A stretch of 64,000 nucleotides of DNA from RPQJ01 sp963732375 (GCA_963732375.1 CAVSZE010000012.1:62001-126000), one strand, 5' to 3'; counted from the first letter of the stretch, positions 44,022 to 54,039 are shown. Translations and numbers: made by a program. Notes: generated from the letters alone by a model not told the origin.

Positions 44022-45761
44022 ATGCTTTCCGCATCAAGTTACGTTGGTAAGTTCTTGAAATATATATTTTATCGTGTGTCGATCCTCGTCACCGTGCTCG
44101 CCATGGCTGCCTGTGGTGGTGGCGGAGGAGGCGGCGGCGGCACTACGCCGCCCGCCGGCAACGTGACGGTCAGCGGCCGGATCACTTTTGATCGCGTGCC
44201 GTTTTCGGCGACGCTCGGCAATGGCCTTGATTACACCCAGACGTTCGAGAGCCCAGCCCGCCGCATCGTCATCGAGGCGCTCCGCAGCAACGGCACGGTC
44301 ATCGCGTCCACCGCGACCGACGACAACGGGAACTACACCGTGCAGGTTCCTGCCGGCACCGACGTGCGTATCCGGGCGAAGGCGCAGAGCGTCGTCAGTT
44401 CGACGGCGGCCGCGCCGGCATCCTGGAGCGTGTCGGTACGCAACAACACCAGTGGCAACGCGCTCTACGTGCTCGACAGTGCCGTCTTCAACTCGGGCAG
44501 CGCGGCGCAGACTCGCGATCTTCGGGCTGCGTCGGGATGGAGTAACGGGGCGTATACGTCCACGCGCGCTGCGGCGCCGTTCGCCGTGCTCGACACGATG
44601 TACGCGGCGACCCGCTTCGTCGTCGAGCAGGGCGGCTATTCAGGAGCATTCCCGTCGCTCGACGCGTACTGGAGCACGCTCAACGCCGCATCCACGGATT
44701 TCGTGCCGGCGACTGGGCATATCCGGACCACAGGCTATTACACGTTCCAGAACGGCGTCGGTAATGGGATCTACTTGCTCGGCGACGCCAACCTTGGCGT
44801 GGCTTCGGATACCGACGAATACGACCAGCACGTCATTGCCCACGAATTCCAGCACTACGTCGAAAGACAGCTTGCGCGCTCGGACAGCGTGGGCGGAGAC
44901 CATTCGCTCGGCGACCGGCTGGACCTGCGCGTCGCCTTCAGCGAAGGCTTCGCTTACGCGTTCAGCGCGATGGTGCTGAATGATCCCGTGTGCCGGGACT
45001 CCTACGGCACTGGCCAGCAGTCGGACACGTTCTTCGACGTGGAGGCGAACCCGACGAGCGTCCGTGGCTGGTTCAGCGAGGCGTCGGTGTATTCGATCGC
45101 CTGGGACCTGTTCGACACGGCCGCGGATGGCGTTGACAATGGCTCGGTCGGCTACGGGCCGATGTTCGACGTGTTTCGGAATGACCTGCGCACCGGGCCC
45201 GCGCTTTCCAGTATTTTCGCCTTCGCGGCGGCGCTGAAGCAGCGTCCCGGGGTGGACGGCGCGCTGGTCAATGCGCTGCTGGCACGCGAGCAGACCAGGG
45301 CCGTCGGGATGACTGCCTATGCGGACGGCGAGACCAACGACGGCGGGCTGCCCGACTCGCTGCCCGTGTACGCGCAACTCACGCTCAACGGGCCGACGGT
45401 CGAGGTGTGCGGGACGCGGGACGCCGGCACCGACAACAAGCTCGGTAATCGCCGGCTCCTTCGTTTCAACGTGCCGAGCACCCGGCTGGTGGACATCTTC
45501 GTCATGTCGCAGGACATCGCGGTGCCGATTTCGCCGGATCCTGATATCTACCTGTGGAAATCCGGATTCTTCGATTATTCCGACTGTGCCGGTCCGGGGA
45601 CGGGTCCCGGCTGCACGCTGCCTCAGTCGCAGGAGCGCTACACCGGCACGATTGCGGCGGGTGACTACGTGCTGGAGGTTTTCGAGTACAGTCACGTTGA
45701 CCCGGACCCGTCGGCGATTCGCCGTGGCCGGACCTGTATGCTCGTAACGATTACCGGTTGA
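44022..45761 (+). CDS. Secreted lipoprotein with HEXXH metalloprotease-like domain
   Basis: 579 residues. 'VSILVTVLAMAACGGGGG' is a lipoprotein signal followed by a nine-Gly spacer. A carboxypeptidase-regulatory-like beta-sandwich comes next ('NVTVSGRITFDRVPF', 'ASTATDDNGNYTVQVPAG'). The zinc site is 'HVIAHEFQHYVERQL' (HEFQH, around residue 280), with a likely third ligand in 'VAFSEGFAYAFSAMV' about 30 residues later, a gluzincin-like spacing. A C-terminal beta domain ends 'YVLEVFEYSHVDPDP', like pre-peptidase C-terminal domains. It probably digests or processes extracellular protein; the substrate is unknown. It precedes a small lipoprotein gene by 13 bases. Confidence 0.7.
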   Translation: MLSASSYVGKFLKYIFYRVSILVTVLAMAACGGGGGGGGGTTPPAGNVTVSGRITFDRVPFSATLGNGLDYTQTFESPARRIVIEALRSNGTVIASTATDDNGNYTVQVPAGTDVRIRAKAQSVVSSTAAAPASWSVSVRNNTSGNALYVLDSAVFNSGSAAQTRDLRAASGWSNGAYTSTRAAAPFAVLDTMYAATRFVVEQGGYSGAFPSLDAYWSTLNAASTDFVPATGHIRTTGYYTFQNGVGNGIYLLGDANLGVASDTDEYDQHVIAHEFQHYVERQLARSDSVGGDHSLGDRLDLRVAFSEGFAYAFSAMVLNDPVCRDSYGTGQQSDTFFDVEANPTSVRGWFSEASVYSIAWDLFDTAADGVDNGSVGYGPMFDVFRNDLRTGPALSSIFAFAAALKQRPGVDGALVNALLAREQTRAVGMTAYADGETNDGGLPDSLPVYAQLTLNGPTVEVCGTRDAGTDNKLGNRRLLRFNVPSTRLVDIFVMSQDIAVPISPDPDIYLWKSGFFDYSDCAGPGTGPGCTLPQSQERYTGTIAAGDYVLEVFEYSHVDPDPSAIRRGRTCMLVTITG

Positions 45762-45774
45762 GGTTGTACGTGTC

Positions 45775-46449
45775 ATGAACCATGGAATTCGCGCGGGATA
45801 CTTCGCCAGGGCCATTGCACTCTCGCTGGCGGCGGCCGTTGCGGCCGGCTGCGGCGGCAAGTCCGATGAGGAAGTCGCTGCAAAAGCAACCAAGGCCAAA
45901 GCGGCTGCACAGCAGTCTGCCGATAAGGCCGCGGCATTGACCGGGGACGATCGGCTGGCAAATGCCGTGGTCGTCACCGGCAAGAGCTCGGCGCCGGTGG
46001 ACCTCAAGTACGACATTGCGGTGAAGCCGGCGGTCGGCCAGCCGTTCGAGGTCGAGTTGACGTTCCTGCCGCGCCTCGCGGCGGATTCGCTGGACGTGGA
46101 GTTCTCCGCGGTCGATGGCCTGACGCTTGTCGGCGGCGACGCGATCAGGTTTGAGAACGTGCAGGCCGGCGAGCGCTACACGGCGAAAGTGCTGGCACAT
46201 TCCGAGGCGGCCGGGATGTACTACATCGGCGTCTCCGCGAAGATGACGACGAAAGTACAGAGCGAAGTGCGCGGGTTCTCCGTTCCGATCTACGTCGGTA
46301 CGACGGATGCTGCCGAGAAGCCGGCTTCGGCGCCGGCGCCAGCGCGCGATGCGTCGGGCGAGGCCATCCAGTCGATGCCGGCGACCGAACCTCGCCAAGT
46401 AATTCGGGAACAGAGAGTAGGGGACATTCTCCTTTTTTGCGCCGCTTAA
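45775..46449 (+). CDS. Lipoprotein of unknown function whose C-terminus is encoded by a repeat
   Basis: 224 residues. 'IALSLAAAVAAGCGGKSDEE' is a lipoprotein signal. A charged Ala/Lys-rich stretch precedes a beta-sandwich-like domain, 'DLKYDIAVKPAVGQPFEVEL' to 'EVRGFSVPIYVG', resembling families of periplasmic proteins next to peptidases. After an Ala/Pro linker the frame runs into a palindromic repeat and ends with GDILLFCAA, so the last eight or nine residues are repeat-encoded. A cleaner original end may lie near 46418. It is likely co-transcribed with the metalloprotease gene and may act with it. Confidence 0.65.
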   Translation: MNHGIRAGYFARAIALSLAAAVAAGCGGKSDEEVAAKATKAKAAAQQSADKAAALTGDDRLANAVVVTGKSSAPVDLKYDIAVKPAVGQPFEVELTFLPRLAADSLDVEFSAVDGLTLVGGDAIRFENVQAGERYTAKVLAHSEAAGMYYIGVSAKMTTKVQSEVRGFSVPIYVGTTDAAEKPASAPAPARDASGEAIQSMPATEPRQVIREQRVGDILLFCAA

Positions 46450-46539
46450 ACGGGGGACATTCTCCTTTTCGGGTCTTGATGCCTGACTTTCCGGCCGCAC
46501 CGGCGCGGTCGGGCCAGAACCGAAAAGGAGAATGTCCCC
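46420..46539. repeat. Palindromic repeat, two forward and one reverse arm
   Basis: Forward arms start at 46420 and 46453, and a reverse arm ends at 46539. The first arm lies inside the reading frame of the preceding lipoprotein gene. The group occupies most of the space before typA. Confidence 0.9.
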
Positions 46540-46606
46540 GGTTTAAAACGGGAATGTCAGCGGTTTCCCCGGTATACTCCGCGCCCTTTTTCCCCGGGCG
46601 CCCCAC

Positions 46607-48440
46607 GTGACCGTCGACCCCACCAGACACCTTCGAAACATCGCGATCATCGCGCACGTCGACCACGGCAAGACGACCCTGGTTGACCAGCTCCTCAAGC
46701 AGTCGGGGACGTTCGCCGCCCGCACGGTCGTGCCGGATCGCGTCATGGATTCCAACGCGCTCGAGCGCGAGCGAGGCATCACGATCCTCGCGAAGAACAC
46801 CGCGATCCGCTGGAACGACTACCGCATCAACATCGTGGACACGCCGGGGCACGCCGATTTCGGCGGCGAGGTCGAACGCGTGCTCTCGATGGTCGATTCG
46901 GTGCTGCTGCTGGTCGATGCGGTGGACGGGCCGATGCCGCAGACACGCTTCGTCACGCAGAAGGCCTTCGCGCACGGGCTGCGCCCGATCGTGGTCATCA
47001 ACAAGATCGACCGCCACGAGGCTCGCCCGAACTGGGTGCTGGACCAGACCTTCGACCTGTTCGATCGCCTGGGAGCGACCGAGGAGCAGCTCGACTTCCC
47101 GGTGATCTACACCTCGGCGATCCAGGGTTTTGCGACCTACGATCCCGCTCACCGCGGCGGCGACATGACGACGCTTTTCGAGACGATCGTGAAGCACTGC
47201 CCGCCGCCGGACGTGGACCTCGACGGGCCGCTGCAGCTCCAGGTCTCGCAGCTCGATTACTCGAGCTACGTGGGCGCGATCGGCATCGGCCGCATCAAGC
47301 GCGGCACGCTGAAGAAGGGCATGCAGGTCACGGTCGTTGATCGGCAGGGCCGTGCGCGCAACGAACGCGTGATGCAGGTGCTCGGCTTCCACGGGCTCGA
47401 CCGCATCGAAGTCGATTCGGTGGATGCGGGAGACATCGTCGCGTTCGCGGGCATCGAGATCCCCGCCATTTCCGACACCCTGTGCGACCCGTCGAAGCCC
47501 GAGGCGCTGCCGCCGCTGGTCGTGGACGAACCGACCATCGGCATGACGTTCGAGGTCAACACCTCGCCGTTCGCAGGCAAGGAGGGCAAGTACCTCACCA
47601 GCCGGCAGATCCGAGAGCGGTTGCTGCGCGAAGCGCTGACCAATGTCGCGCTGCGGGTGGAGGAGACCGAGGACCCGGACAAGTTCCAGGTTTACGGGCG
47701 CGGCGAGCTGCACCTGGGCGTGCTGCTGGAGAACATGCGTCGCGAAGGCTACGAAATCGCGGTGTCGCGGCCGAGAGTGGTCATCAAGGAGATCGACGGC
47801 GTTTCGCACGAGCCGTACGAGATCCTGGCGGTGGACATCGAGGACTCGAGCCAGGGCGGCGTCATGACCGCGCTCGGCAGCCGAGGCGGCCAGCTGCAGG
47901 CGATGCACCCGGACGGCAAGGGACGCGTGCGACTGGACTACATTATTCCGGCGCGCGGACTGATCGGGTTCCAGACGGAGTTCCGCACGACCGACCTCGG
48001 GCCTGGGCCTGCTGTTCCACGTGTTCGACCACTACGCGCCCGTGCTGGACAAGCCGATCGCGGCGCGACAGAACGGCGTGATGATCTCGAATGGCCAGGG
48101 CACGGTGCTCGGCTATTCGCTGTTCAACCTGCAGGATCGTGGGCGGCTGATGGTTGGCCACGGCGACGAGGTCTATGAGGGCCAGATCGTCGGCATCCAC
48201 AGCCGGGACAATGACCTTGTCGTGAACCCGCTCAAGGGCAAGAAGCTGACCAACATGCGGGCCTCCGGTCGGGACGAGAACATCGTGCTCACGCCTCCGA
48301 TCCGCTACACGCTTGAGCAGGCGATGGAGTTCATCGAGGACGATGAGCTGGTGGAGATCACTCCCGCGTCGATCCGCCTGCGCAAGCGGGCGCTGAAGGA
48401 GCATGATCGCAAGCGCGCCGGGCGAGTCGACGAGGAATAG
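46607..48440 (+). CDS. typA: Translational GTPase TypA/BipA (split by one indel)
   Basis: 610 residues after correction, the usual length. G1 'IIAHVDHGKTTLV', G2 'ERERGITI', G3 'VDTPGHADFGGEV' and G4 'VVINKIDRHEARP' are intact, followed by the EF-G-like domains III and V ('QVYGRGELHLGVLLENMRRE') and the TypA-specific C-terminus ('ISNGQGTVLGYSLFNLQDRG', 'DENIVLTPP'). It is a ribosome-associated GTPase for stress and low-temperature growth. The frame jumps at GGG 47999-48001, where GG would restore 'TDLGLGLLFHVFDHYAP'. Since the gene is highly conserved, an error in the sequence is the likely cause. The start is GTG. Confidence 0.95.
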
Positions 48441-48445
48441 GAATA

Positions 48446-48496
48446 GGGGACATTCTCCTTTTTCCCGCCGTCGCGGGAGGGGACATTCTCCTTTTT
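48446..48496. repeat. Two direct forward arms of the palindromic repeat
   Basis: Forward arms at 48446 and 48479, starting six bases after the typA stop. They lie on the 3' side of the transposase gene at 48525. Confidence 0.95.
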
Positions 48497-48524
48497 CGGT
48501 CGCATCGATGCTGGATGGCCGGCA

Positions 48525-49217
48525 TCAAACGAGTGTGCCCGGGTCACGGCTGCAGAGTTCCTGCGTGCATGGACGCCCCTGCGGCCGACGAGAGGACTCG
48601 AGCCCGAGCTGTGTGGCGGTGTCCTCGACCCAGCGCGCGTTGCCGAAGGGGCGCTGGCGATTGACGCATTCGCGCAGCGCCTCGAGTTCGGCCGGCGTCT
48701 GCGGCGCATTGACCCAGGTGAGCCAGTCGCTCGGCAACGGCATCGGGCTGGAACCCAATCGCGGACCGGGGGAACTGCCGGTCCTCCAGGACAGGCTGCC
48801 CCATTTCCAATCTTCGGCCCGCTCGACCAGCCCCGCGCGGAGCGCATTTCGTTCCACGTAGCGCATCACCGTCAGCAGGTGGTCGTCCTGCGCGATGGGA
48901 AACGCCTTGAATCGACCCTGCCAGACGCGCCCGGATGTTCCGTAACGAATGTGATGGCGATGCGTGTGGGTCGTCAGCAGCCATTGCATCCACCGGCTGA
49001 TGTCGCGCGCGCCGCTCGTCGATGCGACGACGTGGAAATGGTTTGGCATCAGGCATACGGCCAGTAACGTGAGCTGGACCCGCTGCTGGGCGTCGTGGAT
49101 CAGTCGCAGGAACGCGAGGTAGTCGCTGGGTTGCCGAAAAACGACCGCTTTGTCGTTGCCACGGTTGATCAGGTGGTAGTAGCCACCGGGAACCATTGAG
49201 CGGGCTGTGCGCGGCAT
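48525..49217 (-). CDS. RAYT: REP-associated tyrosine transposase
   Basis: 230 residues of the Y1 (HUH) transposase family. 'GGYYHLINRGNDKAVVFRQP' at the N-terminus, 'CLMPNHFHVVAS' with the HUH metal pair HFH, and 'MRYVERNALRAGLVERAEDW' with the catalytic Tyr, followed by 'KWGSLSW', are all characteristic of TnpA_REP proteins. RAYTs are single-copy enzymes that cut and join hairpin-forming REP sequences next to their gene. Both sides of this gene carry copies of the GGGGACATTCTCC palindrome. No intact element ends are seen, so it behaves as a resident enzyme rather than an insertion sequence. Confidence 0.95.
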   Translation of the reverse strand: MPRTARSMVPGGYYHLINRGNDKAVVFRQPSDYLAFLRLIHDAQQRVQLTLLAVCLMPNHFHVVASTSGARDISRWMQWLLTTHTHRHHIRYGTSGRVWQGRFKAFPIAQDDHLLTVMRYVERNALRAGLVERAEDWKWGSLSWRTGSSPGPRLGSSPMPLPSDWLTWVNAPQTPAELEALRECVNRQRPFGNARWVEDTATQLGLESSRRPQGRPCTQELCSRDPGTLV

Positions 49218-49253
49218 CGTCTCAGCATGCGGTCGTCAGTTCCGTCCCGCATC

Positions 49254-49335
49254 AGGAGAATGTCACCTGACTTCGCCGAAATTCAGGGAGGGGACATTCT
49301 CAGTTTCCTATCGCCGGAAAAAGGAGAATGTCCCC
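49254..49335. repeat. Palindromic repeat pair plus one damaged arm
   Basis: A degenerate reverse arm (AGGAGAATGTCACC, 49254-49267) is followed by a forward arm from 49290, with three changes in its T-run, and a reverse arm ending at 49335. They lie on the 5' side of the transposase gene and end six bases from the purU stop. Confidence 0.9.
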
Positions 49336-49341
49336 TCCCTG

Positions 49342-50202
49342 CTATTCGAATACGACGGTACGGTTGTCGTAGGCCAGCACGCGGTGCTGCAGGTGGGCAT
49401 ACACGGCGCGCGCGAGAACGATCTTCTCGAGGTCGCGGCCCTTCCTGACCATGTCGTCGACGGAGTCCTTGTGGCTCACGGTAACGACTTCCTGGGCGAT
49501 AATCGGCCCAGCATCCAGTTCCGCAGTGACGTAATGGCTGGTCGCGCCAATGACCTTCACGCCCCGGGCGTGGGCAGCGTGGTACGGCTGTCCGCCCGCG
49601 AACGCGGGAAGAAACGAGTGATGGATGTTGATGATGCGGTCCGGCATCGCGGCGATGAATCGGGGCGAGACGATCTGCATATAGCGCGCGAGCACCACGA
49701 GGTCGACCTCTTCCTCGCGCAGCAACGCGAGTTGTCGCTGCTCGGCCGCTACCTTCGTGTCCCGCGTGACCGGCACGTGTTCAAAACGGATTCGATGGCG
49801 TTCCGCGACAGGTCCTAAGTCCGCGTGATTGCTCACGATCAGTGGGATGTCCGCTGCCCATTCGCCGGACTCCCAGCGCGAAAGCATGTCGTGCAGACAA
49901 TGGCCGTAGCGCGAGACGAATATCGCAATGCGCACGCGGCGGCCCGCTCGCTCGAGTCGCCAGGTCATCGCATAGGGTGCGGCAACCTCCTCGGCGAACA
50001 GGGATTCGAATCGCTCTCCGGCGGTCGAGTCACCCGCCGGCGGCGTCCACTCGACGCGCATGAAGAACACCTGGCGCTCGGCGTCCACGTGCTGGTCGAG
50101 GTCGACGATATTTCCGTTGGACCTGCGAATGAGTGCGGTCACGGACGCCACGAGTCCCTCGCGGTCCGGGCAATGGATCAGCAGGATGAGGTTCTGGTTC
50201 AT
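49342..50202 (-). CDS. purU: Formyltetrahydrofolate deformylase
   Basis: 286 residues. An N-terminal ACT domain ('LILLIHCPDREGLVASVTAL') is followed by the formyltransferase-like fold: 'RIAIFVSRYGHCLHDML', 'IPLIVSNHADLGPVAERH', 'VVLARYMQIVSPRF', 'IINIHHSFLPAFAGGQPYHA' with the catalytic His, and 'GATSHYVTAELDAGPIIAQE' with the catalytic Asp. The enzyme hydrolyses 10-formyl-THF to formate and THF, feeding purine synthesis and balancing one-carbon pools. The 3' end is followed after six bases by repeat arms; the 5' side has another repeat group at 50231. Confidence 0.95.
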   Translation of the reverse strand: MNQNLILLIHCPDREGLVASVTALIRRSNGNIVDLDQHVDAERQVFFMRVEWTPPAGDSTAGERFESLFAEEVAAPYAMTWRLERAGRRVRIAIFVSRYGHCLHDMLSRWESGEWAADIPLIVSNHADLGPVAERHRIRFEHVPVTRDTKVAAEQRQLALLREEEVDLVVLARYMQIVSPRFIAAMPDRIINIHHSFLPAFAGGQPYHAAHARGVKVIGATSHYVTAELDAGPIIAQEVVTVSHKDSVDDMVRKGRDLEKIVLARAVYAHLQHRVLAYDNRTVVFE

Positions 50203-50230
50203 CGATTGGATGCCGCAACTCTCAGGGAGC

Positions 50231-50387
50231 GGGGGATATTCTCCTTCTCTGTCCGAATGGAGTGGCGCGCATTCTCGGCTTTTCTTCTACTTTTCGCACG
50301 ATTCACCGAGGCCGGGGATCGAATCAAAAGATACAGAAATGGAGAATGTCCCCTGCCCACCACCTCCCGGAAAAGGAGAATGTCCCC
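50231..50387. repeat. Palindromic repeat, one damaged forward and two reverse arms
   Basis: GGGGGATATTCTCCTTCT at 50231 is a damaged forward arm. Reverse arms end at 50354 and 50387. The last one touches the stop codon of the sensory protein gene on the minus strand. Confidence 0.85.
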
Positions 50388-53300
50388 TCAGGCGCTCAGG
50401 CGGACGGTCGAGGTGTCCCCGGACAGCAGGACGTCCAGCGCTTCGACCGGCAGCGGCGGGCCGATGTAGTTCCCCTGAGCGTACTGGATGCCGATGTCTG
50501 CAAGGCGTGCGAGCACCCGTGCGCTGTCCACGCGCTCGGCGATGGTGCTGATTCCCATCGTCTCGCCGATCTGGACGATTGCCTCGACCAGGCTGCGATC
50601 GACGCGGTCATGGTTGACGTTGTGCATGAACTGCCCGTCGATCTTGAGGTAGTCTACCGGCAGGCTCTTCAGGAACATGAACGACGAAAGGCCGCTGCCG
50701 AAGTCGTCGAGCGCGAAGCTGCAACCGCGCCGGCGCAGCTCTGTGATGAAGTGGGCTGCCGAGGCGAGACTGGTCATGGCGCCGGCCTCGGTGAATTCGA
50801 AGCACAGCGCACCCGGGCTCAGGTCCGACGCCGCGATCTCGGCTAGCACGTAATCGAGGAACTGCTCATCGTTCAGCGTGGTTCCGGAGAGGTTGATGCT
50901 GAGCGTGAACGGGGCGCGGCCGGCTGTCTCGTCGCGGCGATGTGCAAGCCGGCTGCAGGCCTGTCGCACGACCCAGCGGTCGATGGTCGGCATCAGGTTG
51001 AAGCGCTCGGCGGCCGGTATGAACTCGGCGGGTTGCACCAGTGACCCGTGCTCGTCGCGCATGCGCAGCAGCAGCTCGAACCTGCGCTGTGCGTCCACGC
51101 CGGTGCGGATCGGCACGATCGGCTGGCACAACAGCACCATCTGGTCCTCGTCGCAGGCGCGGTTGATGCGCGAGACCCACTGCATCTCGCGGTGCCGCTC
51201 CGGCGCGCGGCCCTGCTCGTAGGTCTGTACGCGGTTGCGCCCGGAATCCTTGGCCGAATAGCACGCGACATCCGCTGCGCTCATCACCGACGCGGCGGTT
51301 TCCGATTCCCCGGTGATCTCCGCCAGGCCGATCGAGACACCGACCTTCAGAACGCGCTCCTCCCAGACGAACCGATAGTCCCGGATCGCCTGGCGAAGCC
51401 CCTCGGCGATTCGATGCGCGGTCTCGAGTGTGCACTCGTGCAGCAGCACGCCGAACTCGTCGCCACCGAGGCGCGCGAGGGTGTCGGTGGTGCGGATGCG
51501 GGTCTGTACGACGCTGGTGACCTGCTTGAGCAGCCGGTCGCCGGCCTCGTGGCCGCAGGTATCGTTGACGACCTTGAACTGGTCGAGATCGAGGTACAGC
51601 AGCACGTGGCGCGCGCAACTGGGGTCGCGTGCCGCCTCGAGTGCGTCACCGAGACGCACCTCGAATTCGCGGCGGTTCATCAGTCCGGTGAGCGCGTCGT
51701 GTGTCGCCTGGTAGGTGAGGGCGCGCTGCAACCGCCGCTCCTGGCTCACGTCGTGGAACACCATGACGGCGCCGATCAGCCTGCCGGTCCTGTCGCGAAT
51801 CGGCGCGGCGGAGTCCTGGACGGAGATTTCCTGGCCGCGGCGGTTGACCAGCAGTGCCGGCTCGGGCAGTTCCACGTTCCGGTCTTCGCGCAGGCAGCGC
51901 AGTATCGGGCTGTCGATCGGTACGCGAGTGACCTCGTTCAGCACCTGGAAGATTTCCGACACCGGCCGACCCGCGGCTTCACCGTTGGTCCAGCCGGTCA
52001 GTTGCTCGGCGACCGGGTTCATGTACTCGACCCTGGCCTCGGCGTCGGCGGTAAGCACGGCGTCGCCGATCGACTGCAGCGTGACCTGGGCCTTTTCCTT
52101 CTCATCGGCGAGCTGCAGTTCCGCGAGCTTGCGTGTGCTGATGTCGGTGATCGTGCCTTCGTAGCCGGCGACCTGGCCCTTATGGTCGCGCAGCACGCGC
52201 GCATTTTCGAGCACCGTGATCACGCGGCCATCGCGACAGCGCAGCTGGAACTCGGCGCTCTGGACCCGCCCGTCGCGGCGCAGGCTCGTGACGACACGCT
52301 CCCGGTCTGCCGCCTCTACGTAAAGCGACGCCGTAGACGGCAGGGCGAGCAGGTCGTCCTCGCTTTCGTAGCCAAGCATCGTGACCAGCGCGGGATTCAC
52401 CGATTCCAGCCGCCCCGACGCGTCGGTGCGGTACACGCCCTCGATCACGTTCTCGAAGAGGCCGCGATAGCGAGCCTCGCTGCTGCGCAGGGCTGCTTCT
52501 GACTGCTTGCGTTCGACGGCAATGCCGGCGAGCGCGCTGAGCCGGCCCATCAGTTCGAAGTCGCGCTTCAGCGGGCTGCGAGGCATGCGGAAATACAGTG
52601 CGACCGTGCCGATCATGCGGCCATCCGACGACCGGATCGGTGTGGACCAGCAGGCACGCAGGCCTGCGGCCAGCGCCGGCTCGCGCAGGTGCTCCCACAG
52701 TGCGTCGCGGGAGATGTCGGCCACGATCACCTGCCGCTGCAGGAAAATTGCCGCGCCGCAGGAGCCGTTCCTCGGGCCCACGGCGACGCGCTGCAGCGTG
52801 GCGAGGTATGGTGCCGGTATCCGCATTCCAGCGACACAACGCAGAGTGTTCGGCGCGGCGTCGTAGAGGCTGGCGGTGCACAGCGAATCGGGGGTGACCT
52901 GCTCCGCGGTCTCGGCGATCGCCTCGAGCGTTGCCGGAAGGTCCGCGTTGCCGGTGATCCGCTCGAGCACGCGCCGTTCGCCGGCGGCGAGGAGCTCGCT
53001 GCGCTTGCGCTCGGTGATGTCCGTGATGCTGCCGCGAATCAGGCGTCGTCCCGAGGACGGCAGGCGAACCAGCCGGACCTCGCAGGGAATCTCGTGTCCG
53101 AGCGCATCGCGATGCAGCCACTCGAAGCAGGGCGCCTCGCCCGCGAGTGCGCGGTCGATATAGCCGCGCGTCACGCCAGAGGGAGCCCCGTCGGCCTGGA
53201 TCTCCGCGCTGATCTGCGCGGGTCCTGCCGCGAGCAGTTCCTCGCGCGTCATCTTGAAAAAGCGCACCGCGTTCTCGTTGCACTCGACGAACCGCCCGAG

Positions 53301-53906
53301 GTCCATGTCGAGCACGACGAGTACCTCAGGGGCGTTCTCGACCAGCGTGCGGTAGCGGGCTTCGCTTTCGCGGATGGCCGCCTCGGCTAGCTTGCGCTCG
53401 GTGGTGTCGCGCAGGCAGACGATGTAGGTCTGGCGGTCGCCGAGCATGACCTTGCTCACGCCGAGTTCGACGTCGAACAGCGCGCCGTCATGCCGGCGTC
53501 CGCGAGTCTCGCGCGGGGCGAGGTCGATCTGTGTGTTCTCCAGGTACTCTGAAAGCTCGTCGAGCGCCTCGGTGAGTACGGCATGACGGGCGAGCGAGGG
53601 GATCAGCAGATCCAGTCTGCGGCCGCGGGCGTCGTCCTCGGAGTAACCGAAGATGCGCTCCGCGGTTCGGTTCAGCGTCTCGATGAGGCCGGAGTCGTCA
53701 ACCGTCAGGATCGCGTCCTTGACGTGGTCCACGATCGCCTGCAACTGGGCGCTCGTATCGTCGCGCGCGGCGGGTCCGCTGCGGGCAGCCGGCACCGCTG
53801 GTGCCCCGGGCAGGGTGGGTCCCTGTCCCGGGCGCCCAGGCGCGCCGTTCTTGCTGCGATCCCCGTGCCGGTTCATCGATTTGACACCATGCCTGCCGCC
53901 CCGCAT
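50388..53906 (-). CDS. Multi-sensor diguanylate cyclase/phosphodiesterase (PAS, GAF, GGDEF, EAL)
   Basis: 1172 residues without signal peptide or membrane helices. PAS at about 50-170 and 180-310, GAF about 320-470, PAS about 480-600 and 605-730. The GGDEF domain is complete ('LLYLDLDQFKVVNDTCGHEA', 'RLGGDEFGVLL' near 813). The EAL domain has 'FELLLRM' (about 940), 'FEFTEAGAM', 'FALDDFGSG', 'LKIDGQF' and 'ISTIAERVDS', with the metal-binding residues in place, so both synthesis and breakdown of cyclic di-GMP are possible. With two GEMM-like riboswitches 14-16 kb away it is a plausible, unproven, source of the signal. Confidence 0.9.
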   Translation of the reverse strand: MRGGRHGVKSMNRHGDRSKNGAPGRPGQGPTLPGAPAVPAARSGPAARDDTSAQLQAIVDHVKDAILTVDDSGLIETLNRTAERIFGYSEDDARGRRLDLLIPSLARHAVLTEALDELSEYLENTQIDLAPRETRGRRHDGALFDVELGVSKVMLGDRQTYIVCLRDTTERKLAEAAIRESEARYRTLVENAPEVLVVLDMDLGRFVECNENAVRFFKMTREELLAAGPAQISAEIQADGAPSGVTRGYIDRALAGEAPCFEWLHRDALGHEIPCEVRLVRLPSSGRRLIRGSITDITERKRSELLAAGERRVLERITGNADLPATLEAIAETAEQVTPDSLCTASLYDAAPNTLRCVAGMRIPAPYLATLQRVAVGPRNGSCGAAIFLQRQVIVADISRDALWEHLREPALAAGLRACWSTPIRSSDGRMIGTVALYFRMPRSPLKRDFELMGRLSALAGIAVERKQSEAALRSSEARYRGLFENVIEGVYRTDASGRLESVNPALVTMLGYESEDDLLALPSTASLYVEAADRERVVTSLRRDGRVQSAEFQLRCRDGRVITVLENARVLRDHKGQVAGYEGTITDISTRKLAELQLADEKEKAQVTLQSIGDAVLTADAEARVEYMNPVAEQLTGWTNGEAAGRPVSEIFQVLNEVTRVPIDSPILRCLREDRNVELPEPALLVNRRGQEISVQDSAAPIRDRTGRLIGAVMVFHDVSQERRLQRALTYQATHDALTGLMNRREFEVRLGDALEAARDPSCARHVLLYLDLDQFKVVNDTCGHEAGDRLLKQVTSVVQTRIRTTDTLARLGGDEFGVLLHECTLETAHRIAEGLRQAIRDYRFVWEERVLKVGVSIGLAEITGESETAASVMSAADVACYSAKDSGRNRVQTYEQGRAPERHREMQWVSRINRACDEDQMVLLCQPIVPIRTGVDAQRRFELLLRMRDEHGSLVQPAEFIPAAERFNLMPTIDRWVVRQACSRLAHRRDETAGRAPFTLSINLSGTTLNDEQFLDYVLAEIAASDLSPGALCFEFTEAGAMTSLASAAHFITELRRRGCSFALDDFGSGLSSFMFLKSLPVDYLKIDGQFMHNVNHDRVDRSLVEAIVQIGETMGISTIAERVDSARVLARLADIGIQYAQGNYIGPPLPVEALDVLLSGDTSTVRLSA

Positions 53907-54039
53907 CTGGGGCGGACGGTATCGGATACTAGGCGCCGGGCGCCCGGAGCCGATGTGACCCGGGTCGCATTAGGGCCGGCAGGGCTGTGTGCGCGGTGTC
54001 ATCCGGTACAATTCCGGCGGTCGTTGCAGCAGGCCCCCG

